Below, in pieces: positions 30,924 through 39,655 of a stretch of 64,000 nt of DNA; within the stretch, counting starts at the first letter, position 1, and each line of letters begins with the position of its first letter. Both the position numbers and the translations under genes were made by a program. Location of the stretch: the NCBI RefSeq assembly GCF_001598295.1, contig NZ_BCYR01000009.1:62001-126000 (forward strand), read 5' to 3'. The notes under the pieces were generated by a model. That model was not told the origin of the DNA. It did not search any database and saw only the letters and a list, made by a program, of their open reading frames with translations. This DNA comes from Klebsiella ornithinolytica NBRC 105727 = ATCC 31898 (GTDB lineage Bacteria > Pseudomonadota > Gammaproteobacteria > Enterobacterales > Enterobacteriaceae).

Positions 30924-31345
30924 TACAGCCCTCGCATTAATTGTGTGAATGTTACATGTCAATTATCTTTCAAGTTATTCAACGTGAAAATGAGCTGCTC
31001 GCTACTATGAGTTTGACTGACAATTGATATTGGATTCAATAAATTATTTTTCCTCATTGAATCATCATAAGCCTCACTTTATTAAGATAATGACCCGAGC
31101 ATCGGGGCTCAATGGATAGCTAAATCGGCTTGTGATGAGAATAAATACAATGTTATTACTAGGTATGAGTGAGATTAAGTCAATAAATATTGGGTGTTAT
31201 ATTTTAAATATATGATGACGGTCACATTCCGAGTTAAGGTGATTGGCGGAGGTAACAGAAAGAATATTATTGCAAAGTAGATTGATGTTGTGAATATATT
31301 TTTGGGTTATGTTCAGGAAAGAAGTTAGAGAGTTGCAGTGATTAC
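30924..31345. other. AT-rich non-coding stretch in the islet
   Basis: No gene can be supported here. It lies upstream of the minus-strand islet gene and probably contains its promoter. A TTGACA hexamer occurs at 30955-30960 on the minus strand, but its -10 partner would fall too close to the start codon to be convincing. A small CCCGA/TCGGG hairpin is at 31093-31105. Confidence 0.4.
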
Positions 31346-31693
31346 TTGTTTAATCATCTTTGTTATTCATGTGGCTCTTTAATTAGGTTGGTTGTTTTTT
31401 TTATTCGCTATACTCTTGTGATAAAGTCAAAATTCCATTTTGTTTTTTATATAATCATACTGGGCAAATGTATATATGTACTTTATGAAGGAAGACGCGA
31501 CAGGGCGTATAGTGCTCAAGGGGATATTCATAAAAACGCCTGGCGCTTAGCTAAAAAGTTGTATACAAAACTGCGTTCTTATGAGCACGCAAAAGAACAG
31601 TTATGTATGCTTATGAAAATGAATGGGACACTGACTCTGGATAAACTAGTGGCTCATATAAATTCAATCGATGAAAATATAGAACCACTATAA
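31346..31693 (+). pseudogene. Coding-like frame without a convincing start, possible gene remnant
   Basis: The open frame gives 115 residues, but only from a TTG with no ribosome-binding site, and no in-frame ATG occurs before the last third. The first 45 residues read like translated AT-rich noise, rich in Phe, Ile and Val. From about residue 50 (GRRDRAYSAQGDIHKNAWRL onward) composition becomes protein-like, with a charged helical segment and the end LDKLVAHINSIDENIEPL. This suggests the 3' part of a gene that lost its beginning. It ends 21 bases from the nagC stop, convergent. I recognise no family. Confidence 0.35.
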
Positions 31694-31714
31694 TTTAGCC
31701 TTGTAATAGAGTTA

Positions 31715-32935
31715 TTAACCTTCCAGCAAACGCTGGAGCAGTATACCGTTGAGCATGGCGCGCTTCACCAGCGCAAAAGCGCCGATTGCGGAGCGGTGAT
31801 CTAACGTCGAGCGAACGACCGGCAGGTTCTTGCGAAACGCCTTCAGTGCCTGAGCGTTAATGCAGCCTTCAATCGCGGGTAACAGTACCTTTTCTGCTTC
31901 GACAATTTCGCCGGCGATCACCACTTTTTGCGGATTAAACAGGTTAATGGCGATAGCAATGGTTTTGCCCAGGTGACGCCCCACATATTCGATGACCTCG
32001 CAGGCCAGGGCGTCGCCTTTGTTGGCCGCTTTGCAGATAGCTTTGATCGTGCACTCATCCGCAGTCAGTTTACTCTGGTAGCCCTGCTCAAGAAGGTGAC
32101 GCACGCGTTGTTCGATGGCGGCGTTCGCCGCGACGGTCTCCAGGCAGCCAAAATTCCCGCAGTGACAGCGTTCGCCCAGCGGGTCGACCTGAATATGGCC
32201 TATCTCGCCGACGTTGCCGTTACGACCAATAAAAATGCGTCCGTTGGAGATGATTCCCGCGCCGGTACCGCGATGGACGCGCACCAGAATAGAGTCTTCG
32301 CAATCCTGACTTGCACCAAAATAGTGCTCTGCCAGCGCAAGGCTGCGAATATCGTGACCAACAAAACAGGTGACTTTAAAGCGTTTTTCCAGCGCTTCAA
32401 CCAGCCCCCAGTTCTCAACCTGAATATGCGGCATATAGCGAATCACGCCGCTTTCCGGGTCAACGAGTCCGGGTAAGATCACGGAGATGGCGATGAGTTC
32501 GCGGATCTTGCGCTGGCAGCGTTCAGTAAAGGCCGCAATGATGTTCAGCAGCGCATGTTCCAGCGTCTCCTGGGTGCGTTCAGGCAGCGGAAAATGTTCT
32601 TCTTCCAGCGTCTTACTGCTTAAATCATACAGGGTCAGCGTCGCGTCGTAGCGACCAAGGCGTACGCCGATAGCATGGAAGTTGCGGGTTTCCGCAATAA
32701 TAGAGATGGCGCGGCGGCCCCCGGTGGAGGCCTGCTGATCGACTTCTTTGATCAGCCCGCGTTCAATCAGTTGGCGCGTGATTTTGGTCACGCTGGCAGG
32801 GGCAAGCTGGCTTTGTTCCGCGATCTGAATGCGCGAAATGGGGCCGTGCTGGTCAATGAGCCGATACACGGCCGCGCTGTTCAGCTGTTTTACGAGATCA
32901 ACGTTACCAATTTGAGCATGTCCGCCTGCTGTCAT
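31715..32935 (-). CDS. nagC: NagC, GlcNAc-6-phosphate-responsive ROK repressor
   Basis: NagC represses nagE, nagBACD and chiPQ until GlcNAc-6-phosphate binds. The winged helix-turn-helix covers about residues 34-60 (SRIQIAEQSQLAPASVTKIT). A ROK sugar-binding domain follows, with the zinc-site run CHCGNFGCLE. The 406 residues equal E. coli NagC, so DNA specificity is expected to be the same. It follows nagA by seven bases. Beyond its stop lies the AT-rich islet instead of nagD. Confidence 0.98.
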   Translation of the reverse strand: MTAGGHAQIGNVDLVKQLNSAAVYRLIDQHGPISRIQIAEQSQLAPASVTKITRQLIERGLIKEVDQQASTGGRRAISIIAETRNFHAIGVRLGRYDATLTLYDLSSKTLEEEHFPLPERTQETLEHALLNIIAAFTERCQRKIRELIAISVILPGLVDPESGVIRYMPHIQVENWGLVEALEKRFKVTCFVGHDIRSLALAEHYFGASQDCEDSILVRVHRGTGAGIISNGRIFIGRNGNVGEIGHIQVDPLGERCHCGNFGCLETVAANAAIEQRVRHLLEQGYQSKLTADECTIKAICKAANKGDALACEVIEYVGRHLGKTIAIAINLFNPQKVVIAGEIVEAEKVLLPAIEGCINAQALKAFRKNLPVVRSTLDHRSAIGAFALVKRAMLNGILLQRLLEG

Positions 32936-32942
32936 TCTTTAC

Positions 32943-34091
32943 TTACTCAGTGACGACCTCGTTACCATTAACGATGGTCTTGATGATTTTATAATCGCGG
33001 GTAAAGGCGGTCAGGTTAGCGACCATTCCCGGTGCGATGCTGCCAAGCTGTTTCTCTACGCCAATGGCGCGTGCGGGATAGAGGGTTGCCATACGCAACA
33101 CTTCGTCCAGTGCGATACCGCAATGCTCGACGAGATTGCGGACACCTTCAATCATGGTCAGCGAAGAACCGCTGAGGGTACCATTTTCATCCACGCACAG
33201 CCCGTTACGGTAGTATATTGTTTTACCAGCAAAAATGAACTGGTCAATATGCGCGCCGGCGGGGGCGGTTGCGTCAGTGACGAGGCACAGCTTGTCGCCT
33301 TTCAGGCGTTTTGCATTCCGCACGTTAGCATAATCCACATGCATACCGTCGACGATAATACCGCAGTAAACGTCCGGTTCGTCGAAAATCGCGCCTGCCA
33401 GGCCCGGTTCGCGCCCGGTGATGTACGGCATGGCGTTGTACAGATGGGTCGCGAAGGTGATGCCCGCGCGAAAACCGATTTTCGCCTCTTTCAGCGTGGC
33501 ATTGGAGTGGCCTGCGGAAACAACGATCCCGGCAGCCACCAGTTTACGAATCACCTCGGTACTGACGCGCTCAGGCGCGAGAGTCACTTTGGTGATCACA
33601 TCGGCGTTTTCACACAGAAAATCGACCAGCGCAGCGTCCGGCTTACGCACGTAGTCCGGGTTGTGGGTGCCTTTTTTCACGATGTTCAGCCACGGGCCTT
33701 CAAGGTGCAGACCCAGCGCCTGGTTCGGATGTTTTTGCAGGTACTCGCGCATGACGCGCACGCCCTGTTTCATCAATTCATCGCTGGAGGTAATCAGCGT
33801 CGGCAGATAGCTGGTGCAGCCGGAACGTTCGTTGGCCTTCTGCATAATTTCCAGCGTTTCGACGGTGACGGCGTCATGGCTGTCGTTAAACTGCACGCCG
33901 CCACAGCCGTTCAGCTGTACGTCGATAAAACCGGGGGCAAGAATGGCGCCATTGACCGAGCGTTGCTCAATCTCAGACGGCAAATCAGCCAGTGAACAGA
34001 TACGTTCGATAAGGCCATCAGCGATGATAATCGCATGGTCATCCAGAATTTCATGACCGGTATAAATCCGGCCTTGGGTTAATGCATACAT
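32943..34091 (-). CDS. nagA: N-acetylglucosamine-6-phosphate deacetylase
   Basis: NagA removes acetate from GlcNAc-6-phosphate, yielding glucosamine-6-phosphate for NagB and lowering the NagC inducer. It has an amidohydrolase fold with metal and active-site residues Glu131 (HLEGP), His195 (AGHSNAT), His216 (THLYNAM) and Asp273 (TDATAPAG). ATG 34091 has GGGGG five bases upstream and gives 382 residues as in E. coli. The longer in-frame extension covers the nagB-nagA spacer and is rejected. Confidence 0.97.
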   Translation of the reverse strand: MYALTQGRIYTGHEILDDHAIIIADGLIERICSLADLPSEIEQRSVNGAILAPGFIDVQLNGCGGVQFNDSHDAVTVETLEIMQKANERSGCTSYLPTLITSSDELMKQGVRVMREYLQKHPNQALGLHLEGPWLNIVKKGTHNPDYVRKPDAALVDFLCENADVITKVTLAPERVSTEVIRKLVAAGIVVSAGHSNATLKEAKIGFRAGITFATHLYNAMPYITGREPGLAGAIFDEPDVYCGIIVDGMHVDYANVRNAKRLKGDKLCLVTDATAPAGAHIDQFIFAGKTIYYRNGLCVDENGTLSGSSLTMIEGVRNLVEHCGIALDEVLRMATLYPARAIGVEKQLGSIAPGMVANLTAFTRDYKIIKTIVNGNEVVTE

Positions 34092-34186
34092 TACGACCCC
34101 CGGTTCACACACGCTCCGCGGCAGGCTGGCTTCTAAGGGTTGGTCTGATGCCGCCTGGCGGAGCTGGTGTAGCAAAAAAATGAAAT

Positions 34187-34208
34187 GTCCCGCGGACAAG
34201 CCGCAGGA
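34187..34208 (-). terminator. Hairpin between nagB and nagA, possible attenuator
   Basis: GTCCCGCGG pairs with CCGCAGGAC, with one mismatch and a four-to-five base loop. The minus strand then runs ATTTCATTTTTTT. It lies 11 bases past the nagB stop and about 95 bases before nagA, so it may reduce nagAC expression relative to nagB or protect the nagB mRNA end. Confidence 0.55.
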
Positions 34209-34218
34209 CGAGACTACC

Positions 34219-35019
34219 TTACAGCCCTTTGACGTTTTCGGCTTCTAATTCATTGAAGTATTTCAACGTCTTCACTTTCAGCTCCATGGTGGACGGCTCG
34301 TCGCAGACGATCACCGCTTTCGGGTGCAGCTGCAGACAGGTAATGGTCCACATATGGTTAACGTTGCCTTCAACCGCCGCCTGCAGCGCCAGCGCTTTCT
34401 GGTGACCCAGTACCAGAATCATCACTTCTTCCGCATCCAGCAGGGTGCCCACGCCCACAGTCAGCGCATATTTCGGCACCAGATCCACATCGCCGTCGAA
34501 GAAACGGGAGTTCGCTACGCGGGTTTCATGGGTCAGGGTTTTAATACGGGTACGAGAGGCCAGTGAAGAGGCGGGTTCGTTGAACGCGATATGCCCGTCG
34601 TTGCCAACGCCGCCCATAAACAGGTTGATTTTACCGTAGGAGCGGATTTTTTCTTCATAGCGGCGGCATTCTGCATCGATATCTGGCGCATTGCCGTTCA
34701 GCAGGTTAATGTTTTCCGCCGGAATATCAACGTGATCAAAGAAATTACGATGCATGAAGCTATGATAGCTTTCCGGATGCTCTTTCGGCAGACCGACATA
34801 TTCGTCCATGTTGAAGGTCACAACATGTTTAAAGCTAACCTGGCCTGATTTGTGCATTTCAACCAGCGCTTTGTAAGCGGTCAGAGGCGTACCACCGGTA
34901 GGCAGACCCAGGACAAACGGACGGTCCGCCGTCGGTTTGAACGCGTTAATGCGGTTAACGATGTGGCGAGCGGCCCATTTGCCGACTTGTTCAGCAGTTA
35001 CCAGGGGGATCAGTCTCAT
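34219..35019 (-). CDS. nagB: Glucosamine-6-phosphate deaminase
   Basis: NagB converts glucosamine-6-phosphate to fructose-6-phosphate and ammonia and is allosterically activated by GlcNAc-6-phosphate. The active residues Asp72, Asp141, His143 and Glu148 all fall at the E. coli positions. The 266-residue length is standard. AGAGGTGA lies upstream of the ATG. It is divergent from nagE across a 313-base control region and leads the nagBAC operon. Confidence 0.98.
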   Translation of the reverse strand: MRLIPLVTAEQVGKWAARHIVNRINAFKPTADRPFVLGLPTGGTPLTAYKALVEMHKSGQVSFKHVVTFNMDEYVGLPKEHPESYHSFMHRNFFDHVDIPAENINLLNGNAPDIDAECRRYEEKIRSYGKINLFMGGVGNDGHIAFNEPASSLASRTRIKTLTHETRVANSRFFDGDVDLVPKYALTVGVGTLLDAEEVMILVLGHQKALALQAAVEGNVNHMWTITCLQLHPKAVIVCDEPSTMELKVKTLKYFNELEAENVKGL

Positions 35020-35183
35020 TCTTCACCTCTATAGTTAAATTAGAACCTGGCGGATTGGCGCCGGCATACTATTAAGAGTATTACAGTCACTACGACGAGC
35101 GGGGTCAATCCGTGTTGATTTTTTGAATGATAAAATAAGTTTTCGATGTTAGCCAGTCACAGGGAGGGGTTAATACGATATTT

Positions 35184-35199
35184 GGTGATTATAGTCACA
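35184..35199. promoter_or_regulatory. CRP-cAMP site in the nagB-nagE control region
   Basis: GGTGA, six bases, then TCACA differs from the ideal TGTGA-N6-TCACA at one position in one half-site. The nagE-nagB region of E. coli is activated by CRP from a similar place. It lies about 135 bases upstream of nagE. Confidence 0.75.
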
Positions 35200-35210
35200 A
35201 AAAATACGCA

Positions 35211-35235
35211 TTTAATTTGCGATACGAATTAATTT
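35211..35235. promoter_or_regulatory. NagC operator upstream of nagE
   Basis: TTAATT and AATTAA flank a TGCGATACG core as a palindrome. The core and right arm match the operator found in front of chiP (GCGAT, one base, CGAATTAAT). NagC normally binds operators at both nagE and nagB and loops the DNA. I could not identify the nagB partner with confidence. Confidence 0.7.
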
Positions 35236-35332
35236 TCCACACACTTTGCAAGTAAGTTAAAAAACCAACCTGGTTACACAATAAAAAAGTGGCTTTGAAT
35301 GAGCCTTATCGGGGTCTCATAGGGGGAATAAA

Positions 35333-37354
35333 GTGAGTATTCTAGGTTATCTACAAAAGGTTGGCCGCGCGCTTATGGTGCCGGTCGCCACGCTGCCGGC
35401 GGCAGCGATATTAATGGGTGTCGGTTACTGGATTGACCCGGTAGGCTGGGGTGGAAGCAACGCGCTGGCCGCGTTCTTCATTAAATCCGGTTCCGCGATC
35501 ATCGACAATATGTCCGTACTATTCGCCATTGGTGTGGCTTATGGTATGTCGAAAGATAAAGATGGCGCTGCGGCGTTAACCGGCTTTGTGGGCTTCCTCG
35601 TGTTGACCACGCTCTGCTCTCCGGCTGCGGTTTCCATGATCCAGAAGATTCCGGCGGATCAGGTTCCTGCAGCATTCGGTAAGATCAGCAACCAGTTCGT
35701 GGGTATCCTCGTGGGGATCATTTCCGCGGAGCTGTATAACCGCTTCAGCAGCGTTGAACTGCCGAAAGCGCTCTCCTTCTTTAGCGGCCGCCGTCTGGTG
35801 CCGATTCTCACCTCTTTTGTGATGATCGCCGTTGCGTTCATCATGATGTATATCTGGCCGGTTATCTTCGACGGTCTGGTAAACTTCGGTGAGCATATCC
35901 AGAAACTGGGTTCCGTCGGTGCGGGCGTGTATGCGTTCTTCAACCGCCTGCTCATTCCGGTCGGTCTGCACCACGCGCTGAACTCCGTGTTCTGGTTTGA
36001 CGTTGCTGGTATTAACGATATTCCTAACTTCCTCGGTGGCGCTCAGTCTATCGAAGCAGGTAAAGCGGTTGTGGGGATCACCGGTCGTTATCAGGCGGGC
36101 TTCTTCCCGATTATGATGTTCGGTTTACCGGGTGCGGCGCTGGCTATCTACCACTGCGCGCGTCCTGAGAACAAGGCAAAAGTGCTGGGTATTATGATGG
36201 CGGGCGCCTTTGCCGCCTTCTTTACCGGGATCACTGAACCGCTGGAGTTCTCCTTCATGTTCGTGGCGCCGGTGCTGTATGTCATTCACGCCGTGTTGAC
36301 CGGTATCTCCGTGTTCATCGCTGCCAGCATGCACTGGATTGCCGGTTTCGGCTTCAGCGCCGGTCTGGTGGATATGGTGCTGTCGTCCCGTAACCCGCTG
36401 GCGGTCCACTGGTGGATGCTGATCCCGCAGGGTCTGGTCTTCTTCGTTATTTACTACGTGGTCTTCCGCTTCACCATCACCAAATTCAACCTGATGACCC
36501 CGGGTCGCGAACTGGCCGTTGCCGGTAGCGAAGCGGATGGTCAGGATGTGAATGTCAGCAGCGGCAAAGAGCAGGATGTTGCAGGTCTGGCACGTCAGTA
36601 CATCGCTGCAGTCGGCGGTTCTGACAACCTGACCGGTATCGATGCCTGCATCACCCGTTTGCGTCTGAACGTTAAAGACTCTTCTCTGGTGAACGAAGCG
36701 CTGGCGAAACGTCTGGGCGCGTCAGGCGTTATTCGCCTGAACAAAACGAGCGTACAGATCATTGTCGGCTTCGTGGCGGAAAAAATCGCTAATGCGATGA
36801 AAACGACGGGACCAGTAGCCGCAGCAGAAGGCAACGCTGCACCTGCCGCCGCCGCTCCGACTGCAAAACCGCAGGCCGTGGCTAACGCCAAAACCATCGC
36901 GGCGCTGGTATCGCCGATTACCGGTGATATCGTTGCGCTGGAGCAGGTGCCTGATGAAGCCTTCGCCAGCAAAGCGGTCGGCGATGGCGTGGCGGTGAAA
37001 CCGACCGACAAAACCGTCGTAGCTCCGGCTGCCGGTACCGTCGTGAAGATCTTCAACACCAACCATGCGTTCTGCCTGGAAACGGAAAATGGCGCGGAAA
37101 TCGTCGTCCATATGGGCATTGATACCGTGGCGCTGAACGGCCAGGGCTTCAAACGTCTGGTTGAAGAAGGTGCGGAAGTGCAGGCTGGCCAGCCGATTCT
37201 GGAAATGGATCTGGACTACCTGAATGCCAATGCCCGTTCAATGATCAGCCCCGTCGTGTGCAGCAACAGCGACGATTACAGTGCGCTGGTGATTCTGGCA
37301 ACCGGTAAGGTGGTGGCAGGTCAGACGCCGCTGTATGAGATTAAAGGCAAGTAA
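35333..37354 (+). CDS. nagE: PTS N-acetylglucosamine transporter EIICBA (NagE), divergent IIC domain
   Basis: NagE imports and phosphorylates GlcNAc. The fused domains are IIC (about 1-385, multiple membrane segments, GFFPIMMFGLPGAALA and ITEPLEF motifs), IIB (about 415-490, phosphocysteine Cys439 in DACITRLRL) and IIA (about 520-673, phosphohistidine His593 in VVHMGIDTV). The start is GTG with AGGGGGA upstream, as in E. coli. The IIB/IIA part is almost the E. coli or Klebsiella sequence, but the IIC part (MSILGYLQKVGRALMVPVA, GYWIDPVGWGG) differs strongly from the usual enterobacterial MNILGFFQRLGRALQLPIA type, and the protein is 673 residues against about 650. It is clearly a GlcNAc/glucose-family permease, and exact specificity is inferred. 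Confidence 0.9.
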   Translation: MSILGYLQKVGRALMVPVATLPAAAILMGVGYWIDPVGWGGSNALAAFFIKSGSAIIDNMSVLFAIGVAYGMSKDKDGAAALTGFVGFLVLTTLCSPAAVSMIQKIPADQVPAAFGKISNQFVGILVGIISAELYNRFSSVELPKALSFFSGRRLVPILTSFVMIAVAFIMMYIWPVIFDGLVNFGEHIQKLGSVGAGVYAFFNRLLIPVGLHHALNSVFWFDVAGINDIPNFLGGAQSIEAGKAVVGITGRYQAGFFPIMMFGLPGAALAIYHCARPENKAKVLGIMMAGAFAAFFTGITEPLEFSFMFVAPVLYVIHAVLTGISVFIAASMHWIAGFGFSAGLVDMVLSSRNPLAVHWWMLIPQGLVFFVIYYVVFRFTITKFNLMTPGRELAVAGSEADGQDVNVSSGKEQDVAGLARQYIAAVGGSDNLTGIDACITRLRLNVKDSSLVNEALAKRLGASGVIRLNKTSVQIIVGFVAEKIANAMKTTGPVAAAEGNAAPAAAAPTAKPQAVANAKTIAALVSPITGDIVALEQVPDEAFASKAVGDGVAVKPTDKTVVAPAAGTVVKIFNTNHAFCLETENGAEIVVHMGIDTVALNGQGFKRLVEEGAEVQAGQPILEMDLDYLNANARSMISPVVCSNSDDYSALVILATGKVVAGQTPLYEIKGK

Positions 37355-37379
37355 GGCTCCTGAGTAGCGTTTATGCCTG

Positions 37380-37412
37380 AGCGGCGGGGGGAAACCTCCG
37401 CCGCTTTTTTTT
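37380..37412 (+). terminator. Rho-independent terminator of nagE
   Basis: AGCGGCGG pairs with CCGCCGCT around a small loop and is followed by eight thymines, 25 bases past the nagE stop. Confidence 0.92.
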
Positions 37413-37532
37413 AGCCCATCTGACCCCATAATCTTCTTCAGATACGTATTTTCAGTAACTAATAGTTGTCTCTACGCCCCGCTTGTAAGATCATGTGCCG
37501 TTATACGTTGTTTACGCTTTGAGGAACCCACG

Positions 37533-39200
37533 ATGAGTGAGGCAGAAGCCCGCCCGACTAACTTTATTCGTCAGATCATTGATGAAGATCTGGCTACTGG
37601 TAAGCACACCACCGTTCATACTCGTTTCCCGCCGGAACCGAACGGTTATCTGCACATTGGCCATGCGAAGTCTATTTGCCTGAACTTTGGTATTGCTCAG
37701 GATTATCAGGGCCAATGCAACCTGCGTTTCGATGACACCAACCCGGTGAAAGAAGATATCGAATACGTGGAGTCGATTAAAAACGACGTGCAGTGGTTAG
37801 GTTTCCACTGGTCCGGGGATGTTTGCTACTCGTCTGATTACTTTGACCAGCTGCACCAGTATGCCATTGAGCTGATCAACAAAGGCCTGGCCTATGTTGA
37901 CGAACTGTCGGCGGATGAAATTCGCGAATACCGCGGTTCGCTGAAAGCGCCGGGTAAAAACAGCCCGTATCGCGATCGCAGCGTGGAAGAGAACCTGGCG
38001 CTGTTTGAAAAAATGCGTGCCGGTGGTTTTGAAGAGGGGAAAGCCTGCCTGCGTGCAAAAATCGATATGGCCTCGCCGTTTATCGTCATGCGCGATCCGG
38101 TGCTGTACCGCATTAAATTTGCCGATCATCATCAGACCGGCAGCAAGTGGTGCATCTATCCGATGTACGACTTCACGCACTGCATTAGCGATGCGCTGGA
38201 AGGCATTACGCACTCCCTGTGTACCCTCGAGTTCCAGGACAACCGTCGCCTGTATGATTGGGTGCTGGACAACATCAGCATCCCGGTTCACCCGCGTCAG
38301 TATGAATTCTCCCGTCTGAATCTCGAATATACCGTGATGTCCAAGCGTAAGCTGAACCAGCTGGTTACCGAGAAGCACGTAGAAGGCTGGGATGACCCGC
38401 GTATGCCGACCATTTCCGGTCTGCGTCGTCGCGGCTATACCGCCAGTTCTATTCGTGAATTCTGCAAGCGCATTGGCGTGACCAAGCAGGACAACACCAT
38501 TGAGATGGCGTCACTGGAATCCTGCATCCGCGAAGATCTCAATGAAAACGCGCCGCGCGCCATGGCCGTTATCGACCCGGTTAAGCTGGTCATTGAAAAC
38601 TACCCGCAGGGTGCAAGCGAAATGGTGACGATGCCGAATCATCCGAACAAACCGGAGATGGGCAGCCGTGAAGTACCGTTTAGCGCGGAGATCTGGATTG
38701 ACCGCGCCGACTTCCGTGAAGAGGCGAATAAGCAGTACAAGCGCCTGGTGCTGGGTAAAGAAGTTCGCCTGCGTAATGCCTACGTGATCAAGGCCGAGCG
38801 TGTAGAGAAGGACGAAGAGGGTACGATCACCACGATCTTCTGTACCTATGACGCCGATACGCTGAGCAAAGATCCTGCCGATGGTCGTAAGGTCAAGGGC
38901 GTTATCCATTGGGTCAGCGCGGCACACGCGCTGCCGGTGGAGATTCGTCTGTACGATCGTCTGTTCAGCGTGCCGAATCCGGGCGCGGAAGAAGACTTCC
39001 TGACGGTGATGAACCCTGAATCGTTGGTGATCAAGCAGGGCTTCGCTGAACCGAGCCTGGCCACTGCGGAAGCCAGCAAAGCCTATCAGTTTGAGCGTGA
39101 AGGTTATTTCTGTCTCGATAGCCGCTATGCAACCGCAACGCATCTGGTGTTTAACCGCACCGTGGGTCTGCGTGATACCTGGGCTAAAGTCGGCGAGTAA
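37533..39200 (+). CDS. glnS: Glutaminyl-tRNA synthetase
   Basis: GlnS charges glutamine onto tRNA-Gln, four copies of which lie in this window. It is a class I enzyme with HIGH at 41-44 and the second signature VMSKRKL near residue 268. Two C-terminal beta-barrels bind the anticodon. The 555 residues match E. coli, which has 554. GAGGAAC lies eight bases before the ATG. It is flanked by terminators on both sides, so monocistronic. Confidence 0.98.
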   Translation: MSEAEARPTNFIRQIIDEDLATGKHTTVHTRFPPEPNGYLHIGHAKSICLNFGIAQDYQGQCNLRFDDTNPVKEDIEYVESIKNDVQWLGFHWSGDVCYSSDYFDQLHQYAIELINKGLAYVDELSADEIREYRGSLKAPGKNSPYRDRSVEENLALFEKMRAGGFEEGKACLRAKIDMASPFIVMRDPVLYRIKFADHHQTGSKWCIYPMYDFTHCISDALEGITHSLCTLEFQDNRRLYDWVLDNISIPVHPRQYEFSRLNLEYTVMSKRKLNQLVTEKHVEGWDDPRMPTISGLRRRGYTASSIREFCKRIGVTKQDNTIEMASLESCIREDLNENAPRAMAVIDPVKLVIENYPQGASEMVTMPNHPNKPEMGSREVPFSAEIWIDRADFREEANKQYKRLVLGKEVRLRNAYVIKAERVEKDEEGTITTIFCTYDADTLSKDPADGRKVKGVIHWVSAAHALPVEIRLYDRLFSVPNPGAEEDFLTVMNPESLVIKQGFAEPSLATAEASKAYQFEREGYFCLDSRYATATHLVFNRTVGLRDTWAKVGE

Positions 39201-39235
39201 ATTTTTCGTCGCGGCCCGGCCGTCGTCTCTGTGTC

Positions 39236-39266
39236 AAAACGCCGCATTTAGCGGCGTTTTTTTTTA
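39236..39266 (+). terminator. Rho-independent terminator of glnS
   Basis: AACGCCGC and GCGGCGTT pair around ATTTA and are followed by a run of thymines, about 36 bases past the glnS stop. Confidence 0.92.
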
Positions 39267-39291
39267 TTTTGGAATCAGTGAATTAAGTTCG

Positions 39292-39314
39292 TTATTTTCG
39301 CGATGCGAATTAAT
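39292..39314. promoter_or_regulatory. NagC operator 1 upstream of chiP
   Basis: The site contains TTATTTTCGC, GAT, GCGAATTAAT as an imperfect palindrome with a perfect TTCGC/GCGAA core. It shares the core and right arm with the nagE operator at 35211-35235. It is about 340 bases upstream of the chiP start. Confidence 0.7.
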
Positions 39315-39517
39315 CTTGTTTACTGTTTGTCATATCTGTCAGCTCTGCCACTCCTCCCACCGGTACACAAAACGGCTGTAAGCGCTTTCATTCTGTATTT
39401 TCTTTCTATTTAGTAATTACTTACGCATAAAAAAGGATGAGGCCTGATATTGTTACAAAAAGAAATAGAATATGTGCGCTTTGTCATAATCTTAAGCTTT
39501 GATCGGCGAAAGAGATT

Positions 39518-39541
39518 GATAATTCGCGTCACGAAAAATAG
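39518..39541. promoter_or_regulatory. NagC operator 2 upstream of chiP
   Basis: Read against the reverse complement of operator 1, this segment (ATAATTCGCG...CGAAAAATAG) matches at roughly 16 of 23 positions by eye, with the central TTCG and CGAAAA intact. The two sites are about 226 bases apart, which would suit a NagC repression loop. Confidence 0.55.
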
Positions 39542-39636
39542 TCTATCAACAGTGGTTACGCGGCTTTTACCGCTCCACCTTTTTAGCAGTCTTATTTATT
39601 TTTTCGCGGCTTGCCTTTGGCTCCGCGTTTTTAAAA

Positions 39637-39648
39637 CGTCAAAGAGGA
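39637..39648 (+). promoter_or_regulatory. ChiX sRNA pairing site over the chiP ribosome-binding site
   Basis: CGTCAAAGAGGA is the exact complement of the seed TCCTCTTTGACG of ChiX as I remember it from E. coli and Salmonella. It includes the AGAGGA Shine-Dalgarno sequence seven bases before the chiP start, so pairing would block ribosome entry. The chiX gene itself is not in this window. Confidence 0.8.
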
Positions 39649-39655
39649 TATGCAC

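Larger units (their letters stand above)
29811..31714. other. AT-rich islet between nagC and nagD
   Basis: The stretch from about 29,880 to 31,714 is visibly far richer in A and T than its flanks and sits where E. coli has only a short spacer. It holds one credible gene on the minus strand (30105-30923) and one coding-like frame on the plus strand (31346-31693). I see no transposase, integrase, tRNA or flanking direct repeat, so the way it arrived cannot be told. The flanking nag genes are intact. Confidence 0.75.
39267..39655 (+). promoter_or_regulatory. chiP promoter and leader region
   Basis: Nearly 390 bases without a gene lie between the glnS terminator and chiP. The segment is AT-rich and contains two NagC-like palindromes and the ChiX pairing site next to the start. 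The -10 and -35 elements could not be chosen with confidence. Confidence 0.6.

Noticed and set aside
30985-31345. Integration or transposition scars at the islet edges
   Set aside because: I searched for matching direct or inverted repeats near 29,850-29,900 and 31,690-31,715 and found none that I could defend.
35041-35160. Possible NagC operator near nagB
   Set aside because: TTATTTTATCATTCAAAAAAT on the minus strand has NagC-like arms but lacks the CG-containing core seen at nagE and chiP, so I could not support it.
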